From positions 1 to 5,919 of the forward strand of contig JAKAWN010000422.1 in assembly GCA_021827245.1 (NCBI GenBank): a stretch of DNA of 5,919 nt. Reading direction: 5' to 3'. Positions 1-5,874 of the stretch are shown here, one piece after another; positions within the stretch are counted from its first letter, which is position 1, and the number at the start of each line of letters is the position of its first letter. Origin of the DNA: Acidobacteriota bacterium (lineage in GTDB: Bacteria > Acidobacteriota > Terriglobia > UBA7540). Under the pieces are notes generated by a model. That model worked only from the letters and a program-made list of their open reading frames with translations. It was not told the DNA's origin and searched no databases. A program made the position numbers and the translations under genes.

Positions 1-90
1 GATATGAAGTCCTTGAACATCGAACCGCACAAGTTCCATGGCGAATGGAATTACACCATCAAGCCTAGAAAACTCGGAAAAGGCGGCTAG
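1..90 (+). CDS. ISAzo13-type transposase, C-terminal 29 residues
   Basis: Frame 1 is open from the window edge to a TAG at 88-90. The tail contains PHKFHGEWNYTI, resembling the C-terminal 'HGxWNYTI' signature I associate with ISAzo13 (Rhodopirellula-type, DDE_Tnp_ISAZ013) transposases. These enzymes cut and join IS ends with a DDE-type catalytic core, which lies outside the window. The stop falls 5 bp before the inner edge of the terminal inverted repeat, normal for a compact IS. The matching N-terminus is probably the open frame beginning at 5875. The family call comes from recall of the motif, not from a search. Confidence 0.7.
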   Translation, partial: DMKSLNIEPHKFHGEWNYTIKPRKLGKGG

Positions 91-95
91 TCGAG

Positions 96-122
96 TTGTT
101 CAAGTTATTTTGCGGAGGCTCC
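96..122. repeat. IS terminal inverted repeat, right (IRR)
   Basis: Read inward from the outer tip on the minus strand it begins GGAGCCTCCGCAAAATAACT. The left repeat begins GGAGACTCCGCAAAATAACT. The two agree over 27 bp with a single mismatch (position 5, C versus A), including an uninterrupted 22-bp match (96-117 against 5826-5847). Confidence 0.93.
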
Positions 123-125
123 TTA
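123..125. repeat. Target-site duplication TTA (left copy)
   Basis: TTA directly outside the IS right end equals TTA at 5818-5820 directly outside the IS left end. Keeping one copy and deleting the IS restores the helicase reading frame exactly (GGT AAG CGA, Gly-Lys-Arg). That is strong support for a 3-bp duplication even though the repeat is short. Confidence 0.75.
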
Positions 126-2576
126 CCTTGCTGCAAAAGCTGGGCGACAACATGTCCGATGGCATAAGTCTTACCAGTTCCGGGTGGCCCCTGGACGCAG
201 AGCGTTGTCCCATCCAGACGCTCAACCACTTCGGTCAATTGCGAGATCAGTTCCCGCTTTGAGTCGATGAGGAATCCACCACTGTGCCCCACGATCCGGG
301 GTGGTCGCCGGTACAACAAATCCTCAACAGCCCTTGACGTTGTTTGCCCACTCCACCAAGCAGCAACGAAGCGATACACCGCGTCCGCAATTTTGGCGGC
401 GGACACGTACTCATCCGGGATCAGATTCAGGTGTGGCGGTGGGGCACCGTTCTTCGGGCCGATTTTGATGCTTGCCCTGCCGTGGTCCGCGTTAAAGGAT
501 ATAACTTCCGTCCGTTGTTCAAGATTGTGGGCAAAGTAGCAGCGGCTGCCTTCATCAACCTTTGTGTCCTGATCGGGATCAAACGCATATTCGTAGACGT
601 GCGATCTGGCAACCCTCGCCGGTGGCGCGGCGGTGCGATTCAGCCCCGCCAGGCAGTCGAAATCATCGTATAGTTCATGCTCGGTCATTTCGTGGCGGTC
701 AAACATGCGCCAAAACACCGGCTTGGCCTCGCGCCAGTGAAATTCCAAGAGCCAAGCCAACACTTCCGCCACACGCTTGCGTTCTGGGTCCGGGATGCCG
801 CCGGCGGCAATGCTATCGAGCATTTCACGGCACAGAATCGCTGACGGATGGTCCGAACCCGTGAGAGCGTTCTCCTCGCGCTGCTTGGGAGGCTCCGGTG
901 GGACATAGACCACTCCGGATTCTTGTTGGAGCGATCGCAACCAGTTGGCCAGGCCGACCAGAGACCGGCAGTCCACCTCGTTATAGTCACGAATCTCTTT
1001 GAGAATGGCCGAGGATCGCCAGTCTTGGGATTGGCCGCTCTCGAGCCAATGTTGATAGGCGACCACCGATCCAGATGCCGTGACCACCTCTCCCTGGCGC
1101 TGGGGCATGTAGAGACATTCTATATCCTTCAAGGAGTAGCCGGTGCTGCCGATCATCACGCCCTGGCGGACCACCGTGTACAGATCCACAAACACCTGAT
1201 TACGCAGCAGGTCGTCCACTTCCTTCTCGCGGCTGGCGTATTTGCCCATCAGGCGGCGCACCGCGGCGGGTTCGTAGGTCGCATAATGATAAATGTGCAG
1301 CGTCTTATCCTTCTGCCAGCGGGCATACGCCCAATCGATGAAACCTTCGAAGGCTTTCCGTTCCTGTATCTCATTGTGTGCCCACCAATCCTTGAAGCTG
1401 GTTTTATTCTCGTCCAGGTAGACGGCGCCAAACAAATATTCCAGCCCCCCCTCAGCGAACGGGAAGCCCTCCATATCGAAGAAAATATCCCGCGGGGATG
1501 GCGGCGGCAGCCGGGCCAGGCCGCGTCGCGGATCATCTTCCCGTGGCCGGACGACCTCGACTATAGGCTGTGGCTTCCCTTTTGATGCCAATTGCAGAAA
1601 GGCCTGACTTTTCAAGCGCTCGAAGGTCTCTGGCTGGATACGCGGAATGGACTGCAATGTGCTATTCGCCAGGGCCGTCAGTGTCGTTATGCCCGCGGCC
1701 TGAAGCTTTTTGATCTGGGGAAACGTGATACGCGCCACGCGGCAGAGATGATCCTGAACTTCCAATATCTGTGCCGCCACCTTAGACCACCGGCCGTAGG
1801 CGCGATCATTGCCCGGATCGGGCGGCGATCTTGGATCAAAGTCATGCTGGAATGCCAGGTATGCTTTCTTGAGACGTCGGTAGTAGAACACAAATTCGTC
1901 GGTAACAAATGGTGCTTCCCGTTGATCGCCCAGCACAAAGACGAAGCGTTCGGGACGCCGCCGCTGAATCGCTTCGAGCATGTCGCAGTAAGCGCATAGC
2001 TGAATGATGTGGTCAGGCTTGACTGAAAGGGCCAGTTTGGTGTCCCACGGCTCATAGTGCCATGGGCCAAAAACCGAATCCCCCGGGGTCTTTTTGAGAA
2101 AGTCTGGATATCCAGCCAGGGAATCCGTGGCCAGACGTCCTTGATAAACCCTGCTGCGGCCGGCTTTCATTTCGGCAATGGTTCGCTCTGCGGCATTGTC
2201 ATCGTGGGGAATTTCGACGAAGTTACCATCTTGACCTTTGATTTCCTGCACATACTGCGCCTCGTGTGCTGAACCACGTTTTGCCGCCAGTTCCTGATCT
2301 TCGGTCAGCGCGTCAGGTGTAATTGCAGCAAGACTCAGTCCGTCCCAGGGAAGCGTATAGGCTGCGGGAAGTTGATCACGAATTAAATACAGCCGATCCA
2401 TCCATGATCCGAATTCCCCCTCGAGAAACGCCACCACATCATGTGGTGAATAGACCAGAATGCCCCCTTTAAATTGCATGATACATCCATACCATGTATT
2501 CGGTCGAAAGTGTATTGCCTGCTGCCGCACCCAGCGTCGAAAACGAACTTTGGGGGTAGTTGAATCGATGCGCAGG

Positions 2577-2602
2577 CTCTGGTGACAAGAAGTATACCAG
2601 AG
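2577..2602. repeat. Inverted repeat CTCTGGT-N12-ACCAGAG over the putative -10
   Basis: Two perfect 7-bp arms (2577-2583 and 2596-2602) are separated by 12 bp. There is no T-run on either side, so it does not look like an intrinsic terminator. Because it covers the candidate -10 of the downstream gene it could be a repressor-binding site; this is inference. Confidence 0.4.
2591..2599 (-). promoter_or_regulatory. Possible extended -10 promoter for the nuclease-helicase gene
   Basis: The minus strand reads TGGTATACT, an extended -10 (TGn plus TATACT, 5 of 6 consensus). It lies about 110 bp before the chosen ATG at 2479 and just after the stop of the DUF4238-like gene. No convincing -35 lies 16-18 bp upstream, as expected if the extended -10 does the work. 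It sits inside the inverted repeat 2577-2602. Confidence 0.35.
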
Positions 2603-2628
2603 GTGGCACCCATGTAATGAACTGCTGC

Positions 2629-3398
2629 TTATATACCGACAACCTTGAATTCCGGGTTAATCGCTCGAAAGTGTGTGATGGTGCCGTCTGCAGCAACAAA
2701 CGGGAAATCAGGCTTGTGGGCAAACACAAATGCCAACTTGTGGGCAACGCTCCCTCGTTGCTCCAGGGAATTGAGTGCTGCTCTATTCGCGTGTGCAGCG
2801 GCAGCCGGACGAGTCTCAGTAGCGCGTTTGAAGGCGCCTCTCTGGCAGAAGCTTGAGACCAGCAATGTACGTGGGGACAGTGGAAGCAGCATAAGCGTAT
2901 CCTCCGCAAGCAAACTACGGAGGTCGAGAGGAACGATTCCAGTGCGCTGGGTGAGCGTCACAGGGCAGTTGGGTAACACTAAATCTCCGCCTTCTGGCGC
3001 AAGGGCTTCCACGCGCCAACGCCGTTTCTCCAATTGTGGCACTGCCAGTTCGATGGCTTTGGGGATCATGCCGAGAATGGAACCTTTATTCAGTGACACG
3101 GCGTTTGGGTACTTTTGAAACAGCCCGATCAGCTTTGCTCGGTCCGCATCGTTTATGGGCGTGCCTTCTACGGCCATACGTGCTTGGTGCTGTTTCCACA
3201 TTTCGTCGGACTGCAACATATGGAGGGCAAGTTGCTGCACGAACTGCATGGCGTTGGCATCGGCTTGCCGAAGGGCGAGATGACTAAGGCCCGCCGGGCG
3301 ATCATGCCGGCGGGGTCAAATCGCTCCATTTTGCCGGCTGGCGGGCCGGCGGCGGGATTCGTAGCGGCGCCTTTTTTGGTCCTGGCGTGTTTGGGCAT
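2629..3398 (-). pseudogene. DUF4238-like protein, N-terminal part deleted and frame broken
   Basis: Translation should start at the ATG at 3398, which has an excellent ribosome binding site (AAGGGAG, 5-nt spacing) 26 bp after the antitoxin gene, giving MPKHARTKKGAATNPA. This frame carries no recognisable domain beyond about residue 30 and stops at 3168. The recognisable part is in another frame, open from 3315 to the stop at 2629 (ATG at 3249, 206 aa from there). It resembles the C-terminal two-thirds of DUF4238: a helical stretch (LQSDEMWKQH), then a conserved core with LVLPNCPVTL and LLPLSPRTLL, and an Asn-rich tail region with ANRAALNSLEQRG. The family's usual N-terminal HxVPxxYL motif is missing from every frame. 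Joining the two frames needs a -1 shift between 3315 and about 3300, beside GC-rich inverted repeats; no canonical slippery heptamer is visible. Function of DUF4238 is unknown; members often occur in accessory islands. Identification is by motif pattern. Confidence 0.6.
3290..3350. repeat. GC-rich inverted repeats at the DUF4238 frame break
   Basis: CCCGCCGG (3290-3297) and CCGGCGGG (3307-3314) form a perfect 8-bp stem with a 9-nt loop. CCGGC (3334-3338) and GCCGG (3345-3349) form a second small stem. The cluster coincides with the point where the DUF4238-like gene changes frame, so it may mark a deletion or slippage scar. Confidence 0.5.
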
Positions 3399-3424
3399 CA
3401 ACACTCCCTTGTACATTGGAGAAT

Positions 3425-3757
3425 TTATTTCCTTCCGAACTCCCGGATTAACTCAGGTCGCTTGTCCAATAAGCGAAGCAAACGTAGTGCCGGACCTGAC
3501 GGTTGGCCGCGCCCTTGCTCCCACGCATGGACGGTCTGGACCGAGGCATTAATGATGCCCGCAAATACCGCCTGACTTACCCGCACCTTTTTCTTGCGAA
3601 GCGCGGTTATTTGCCTGGGTGTTATTGGCCGAGGCGGATCGGGTAATTCCACATCACGTATGGTAACGGTGGAATGTTTTCCCTGCGCCCAATCCAGGGC
3701 ATCCGCAAGCCCGGTCTTGATTTCGTCATAATACATGTTGCTGTTAACTTTCTTCAT
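3425..3757 (-). CDS. higA: HigA-type XRE-family antitoxin
   Basis: This 110-residue protein starts at 3757 with AAGGAAA upstream, 2 bp after the stop of the toxin remnant. Residues 1-50 form the toxin-facing N-terminal part typical of this antitoxin family (YYDEIKTGLADALDWAQG). Residues 50-105 are a helix-turn-helix of the XRE/Cro type: ITALRKKKVRVSQAVFAGII is the first part, and SVQTVHAWEQGRGQPSG is the recognition region with the family's WExGxxxPSG signature. Such antitoxins bind a RelE/HigB-type mRNA interferase and repress their own operon through the HTH domain. No frame break or missing segment is seen, so it looks intact although its partner toxin is truncated. The order toxin then antitoxin is the HigBA order. 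A stand-alone regulator is the alternative reading. Confidence 0.85.
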   Translation of the reverse strand: MKKVNSNMYYDEIKTGLADALDWAQGKHSTVTIRDVELPDPPRPITPRQITALRKKKVRVSQAVFAGIINASVQTVHAWEQGRGQPSGPALRLLRLLDKRPELIREFGRK

Positions 3758-3759
3758 CG

Positions 3760-3873
3760 TTATTTCCTTGTCTTACTGAATCGGTGCTGCATCGCAAGAA
3801 GCGCATCATCCGACACCCCGTGTGCTCTGAGAACTCGCGTGACTCCGGCAAATTCCACAAACATACGTTTCAT
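3760..3873 (-). pseudogene. higB: RelE/HigB-type toxin remnant (37 aa)
   Basis: Start at the ATG at 3873 with AGGA about 8 nt upstream. The product begins MKRMFVEFAGVTRVLRAHG and continues SDDALLAMQ. This is a clear match to the N-terminus of HigB/RelE toxins, which start 'MKRxFVExPxFTR' followed by a helix '(S/T)DDxLxxLQ'. Family members are about 105-120 residues; here the protein ends with HRFSKTRK after residue 29, so roughly 70-80 residues are missing, including the segment usually reading 'PEAGDVIPGTGGLRK' and the C-terminal catalytic sheet. The stop TAA is 2 bp before the antitoxin ATG, so the deletion left the gene junction undisturbed. The toxin should be inactive; its short reading frame may still support translation of the antitoxin. 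Confidence 0.7.
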
Positions 3874-3883
3874 GTATCCATCC

Positions 3884-3902
3884 TGTACTATTTTATAGCA
3901 CA
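3884..3902. promoter_or_regulatory. Palindromic operator candidate over the higBA -10
   Basis: A 19-bp imperfect palindrome, TGTACTAT-TTT-ATAGCACA, has arms that match in 7 of 8 positions. It covers the -10 box, the usual place for an autoregulatory HigA operator. The binding partner is inferred from position only. Confidence 0.45.
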
Positions 3903-3920
3903 AAATGGCGCGCCTCGCAA
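3892..3920 (-). promoter_or_regulatory. Promoter of the higB-higA-DUF4238 operon
   Basis: On the minus strand TTGCGA (3915-3920) is followed after exactly 17 bp by TATAAA (3892-3897), preceded by TG one base further upstream (extended -10). Transcription would start a few bases before the ribosome binding site of the toxin remnant, 19 bp downstream of the -10. The spacer contains the 8-bp palindrome GGCGCGCC (3907-3914). Confidence 0.6.
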
Positions 3921-3935
3921 ATACTTTTTCATTTT

Positions 3936-4088
3936 GTAACCGTTCCCGGGCCAGAAACATCGAAAAATAAGGCTTTTTGCGATATTTAATGGCTCAAAGC
4001 ACAGTAAAATTGCCATCCGCGACGCCAAAACCAGAATAAAACCGCGTTTTTTTTGAAAAAACGCCAGTTTTGGCCCGTGAACGGTTAC
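3936..4088. mobile_element. 153-bp inverted-repeat element, possible MITE
   Basis: GTAACCGTTCCCGGGCCA (3936-3953) is repeated inverted at 4071-4088 with one mismatch; allowing one more mismatch the arms extend to about 23 bp. Inside are a nested pair GCCAAAAC (4024-4031) / GTTTTGGC (4067-4074) and a 9-bp stem GCGTTTTTT / AAAAAACGC with a 3-nt loop (4044-4064). The interior is AT-rich, unlike the neighbours, and codes for nothing recognisable. Size and structure fit a miniature inverted-repeat transposable element or a large cruciform. No target duplication is visible outside the arms, which weakens the MITE reading. The left arm ends 16 bp from the -35 of the TA operon. Confidence 0.45.
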
Positions 4089-4162
4089 GATGCCCCACAC
4101 CCGCGAGGACCGGTAGTGATGAGATTATACGGACAACCAGGCGAGAGCAGTAGCGGCCAAGT

Positions 4163-4315
4163 CTCGCCTCGGCGATCAACTTGGTGGTATTCATTGAACG
4201 TACGGCCGTTGCGCCAGGCAGACTCGTATCGCAACTCCTTGAAGTCGGGGGTCACAATCACAATATCAGTGAATACCTATTCCATCCGGTGACTTGCCAG
4301 ATGCCCGCCTCATAG
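4163..4315 (+). pseudogene. C-terminal tail of a TrbB/VirB11-like ATPase, copy 1
   Basis: The plus-strand frame from 4163 reads LASAINLVVFIERTAVAPGR, then LVSQLLEVGGHNHNISEYLF, and stops at 4313-4315. It resembles the final strand-helix-strand segment of TrbB/VirB11-type secretion ATPases ('IAxAINLVVFI...GRRVxxxxEVxGHD...Y'), which power DNA or protein transfer across the envelope. A stop codon lies four codons upstream (4151-4153), so only the tail remains and the Walker motifs are absent. Comparison with the second copy at 4564 shows changes concentrated at third codon positions, so this was a real coding frame. The family name is inference from a short segment. Confidence 0.45.
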
Positions 4316-4467
4316 CGATGGTCACTTCTCGGCGCCGCGCCAGGGATCGCCGGGGAGGCGGCCTGGGCCGATAGCCCGCTGGAGCCGAGGGCTTCAGCGC
4401 GCAGGAACGAATACCTCCCGCGTGTTTGCAGGGCGTCGATCCAGTATTCCAGCGATGCGGCGGGCAT
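4266..4467 (-). pseudogene. AbiEi-type antitoxin, N-terminal winged-helix remnant with frameshift
   Basis: From the ATG at 4467, preceded by TTGAGG, the frame reads MPAASLEYWIDALQTRGRYS then FLRAEALGSSGLSAQAA. This matches the N-terminal winged helix of AbiEi-like antitoxins ('xxYWIDxLQxRGRYTFxREEAxxxSGLSPEAV'). After about residue 37 the homology moves to a second minus-strand frame (LARRREVTIAMRRASG), corresponding to the 'LxRRGxV' wing, which ends in a TGA at 4266-4268; the first frame runs on to 4258. The rest of the family's roughly 200 residues or more and any AbiEii nucleotidyltransferase partner are missing. AbiE systems are type IV toxin-antitoxin modules linked to phage resistance. 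The remnant overlaps the end of the TrbB-like tail on the other strand. Confidence 0.55.
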
Positions 4468-4563
4468 GGATTGCCTCAAATATCGTTCTGCATAAACAGA
4501 TAGCCAATGTCCGTTTACGCAGACTAATATATCAGCGTTCCCGGTCCGGGACAATAACACTCC

Positions 4564-4650
4564 CTCGCCTCGGCGATCAATCTGGTGGTCTTTATTGAAC
4601 GGATTGCCGATGCTCCAGGCAGGGTGGTATCCCAGTTCGTGGAGATGGCT
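4564..4650 (+). pseudogene. C-terminal tail of a TrbB/VirB11-like ATPase, copy 2
   Basis: The plus frame from 4564 gives LASAINLVVFIERIADAPGR then VVSQFVEM, aligned without gaps to copy 1 at 4163. Over 28 codons, 12 are identical, 10 differ synonymously and 6 change the amino acid, mostly conservatively. The first 17 bases (4564-4580) are identical to 4163-4179. A TAA at 4555-4557 lies just upstream, so this too is only a tail. Downstream the frame stays open but loses resemblance to copy 1 and then runs antisense through the helicase gene, which is not evidence of coding. The two copies are diverged paralogues, not a recent duplication. Confidence 0.45.
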
Positions 4651-4709
4651 AAATCCGATAGCGAGAAACCGCTGAAAGGAACACCCAAAGGCTTGTCGGC
4701 GGGCATTAT

Positions 4710-5820
4710 CTACTTCGTTGCCACGGATGTCCGCGTTGCCAACTCTTCCGTGTATTCCCCAATGCGGCAGTACAGATTCACCAGTCGCATTTGCTCCACA
4801 GTCTGGCATCGCGTCATCATAATTCTTGGTGAACCGACCACGATGGCCAGACATTTGGCCCGTGAAATCGCCACGTTCAGGCGGTTACGGTGCAGTAGGA
4901 ATTCCGCACCTCGGGGCGCATCCTCCAAGGACGAACAGCACATGGAAACGATTACCACCGGGGCTTCTTGGCCCTGGAAGCGATCCACACTGCCAACGCG
5001 GGCGGAGGGGCCAAGCCGTTTTTTAAGCCGTTGCACCTGCATGTTGTATGGCGCGACAAATAGGATGTCGTCCTGCAACCTCAACCGCCGCCTTTGGCCA
5101 TCATCTTCGAACTGGGTCGACAGTAACTCGCCAACAATGGCGGCGATGACCTCGACCTCTTCATCGCTGCACTGGGTGTTCCCTACATGTTCAACGGGCA
5201 CATAAAGCAAACCCGTTCCCCTCTTGACGTGCTTGGCGCCGGGTACGGGCAAAATGCGGCGTCTCGACGTGCTGGGGTGCGCTTCCAGCCGGCCTTCGTA
5301 TACGGCGTCTGAAATAAACCGGCACACTTCTGGGTGCAGCCGCCGTGTAACGTTTAGAAACACCCCGAATTCTGGCGGTATCGTCTGCCGGCCGTTGAGC
5401 AGGTATTCCAGGCCCGACTGGCCGCTTTCCCCCGGATGCGATCCTTGAATCGGCTGGGATAACTGCATCTGATCACCTACCAGCAGCAGGTTTTCGGTGG
5501 CCAAACCGACCCCAACCACGTTAGCCAGGCAGAATTGCCCAGCCTCATCTACGAACAGGTAATCCAATGACTTGGCCAGTTCTGGCCGCACGAATACCCA
5601 GGCCGTGCCGCCGACAACCACACCGCCGCTGGCCAATTCCGCCGCGGCCGCATCAGCTTCGATCCGCTGGATATGCCCGGCCTGTAGGAGCGGTTCATCG
5701 CTATCTCCACCCACCTTCACCAACCGCGCGGCAATGTGGCGGGACGTACACGCCTCATGAACGGCTTTGAGAGCGTTGAGTATGGCCTTATGGCTCGTGG
5801 CGGTGATACCGACTCGCTTA
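4710..5820 (-). pseudogene. TM0106-type nuclease-helicase, C-terminal SF1 helicase part, separated by the IS
   Basis: The native sequence begins at Lys786 (codon 5817-5819, KRVGITATSHKAI, motif Ia) and runs to residue 1154. Motifs in order: DEAGQ (876-880, Walker B), GDQMQLSQP (900-908, motif III), NVTRRLHPEV (940-949), FVAPYNMQVQ (1038-1047, motif IV), GSVDRFQGQE (1061-1070, motif V), LNVAISRAK (1099-1107, motif VI). This is the AAA_11/AAA_12 arrangement of UPF1/DNA2-like SF1 helicases. The end, VEQMRLVNLYCR plus a short tail, is normal for the family, so only the 5' part is lost. Walker A lies in the other fragment, so this piece alone cannot bind ATP normally. An in-frame GTG at 5853-5855 inside the IS could start translation across the junction (VAICSSYFAESPKRV). 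Together the fragments equal one full-length protein, in permuted order. Confidence 0.9.
5818..5820. repeat. Target-site duplication TTA (right copy)
   Basis: TTA lies immediately outside the left IS end and is the partner of 123-125. The duplicated bases are part of the Gly785-Lys786 codons of the helicase. Confidence 0.75.
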
Positions 5821-5847
5821 GGAGACTCCGCAAAATAACTTGAACAA
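5821..5847. repeat. IS terminal inverted repeat, left (IRL)
   Basis: It begins GGAGACTCCGCAAAATAACT and pairs with 96-122 in 26 of 27 positions. Confidence 0.93.
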
Positions 5848-5874
5848 ATTGCCACGGGATGTTAGATTGAATGC

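Larger units (their letters stand above)
1..122 (+). mobile_element. Right end of an ISAzo13-family insertion sequence (partial)
   Basis: This stretch holds the last 29 codons of a transposase, its stop codon, and a terminal inverted repeat (96-122). It runs off the left edge of the window. The inverted repeat matches the IS left end at 5821-5847 in 26 of 27 positions, so both are ends of the same IS type in the same orientation. The boundary at 122/123 is set by the extent of the inverted repeat and by the TTA that follows, which also sits just outside the other IS end at 5818-5820. The family assignment rests on the transposase tail only. Confidence 0.85.
65..2479 (-). pseudogene. TM0106-type RecB-like nuclease / SF1 helicase, N-terminal part, cut by an IS
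   Basis: Residues are numbered from the ATG at 2479. Residues 1-250 form a RecB/Cas4-like PD-(D/E)XK nuclease: YSPHDVVAFLE near the start, GYPDFL with Asp126, the DTK motif with Asp146 and Lys148, and QLCAY from Gln160. Residues 255-295 resemble a helix-hairpin-helix. Residues 331-518 look like a DEDD RNase H-like (YprB/RNase_H_2) domain: Asp335 and Glu337 in DIFFDMEG, Glu403, Asp432, and Asp503 in YNEVDC. Walker A, GPPGTGKT, is at 764-771. The native sequence ends at Gly785-Lys786, followed by 17 IS-encoded residues and a TAG. The ATG at 2479 is chosen because the family starts close to the 'YSPxD' motif; an in-frame ATG at 2530 would add 17 residues without recognisable homology. The C-terminal half is at 4710-5820. 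Both nuclease domains keep their visible catalytic residues, so a translated fragment might retain nuclease fold but no helicase motor. The family is predicted to process DNA or RNA ends; its precise role is not established. Confidence 0.9.

Noticed and set aside
848..1585. 245-codon open frame on the plus strand
   Set aside because: It lies wholly antisense to the conserved nuclease domains and shows no recognisable domain; a GC-rich shadow frame.
2469..2909. 146-codon open frame on the minus strand
   Set aside because: It overlaps the DUF4238-like and helicase genes out of frame and has no recognisable motif.
3290..3320. Programmed -1 frameshifting in the DUF4238-like gene
   Set aside because: No X-XXY-YYZ heptamer is seen and the family's N-terminal motif is absent from all frames, which points to deletion rather than recoding.
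4044..4064. Hairpin GCGTTTTTT/AAAAAACGC as an intrinsic terminator
   Set aside because: The stem is mostly A-T, there is no separate T-run, and no complete gene ends beside it; better explained as part of the 153-bp inverted-repeat element.
4258..4854. 198-codon open frame on the minus strand as one gene
   Set aside because: Its 5' part overlaps the end of the helicase gene out of frame and crosses antisense to the TrbB-like tail; only the section from 4467 resembles a protein (AbiEi).
4585..5205. 206-codon open frame on the plus strand
   Set aside because: Only its first part coincides with the TrbB-like tail (which starts upstream at 4564); the rest is antisense to the helicase motifs.
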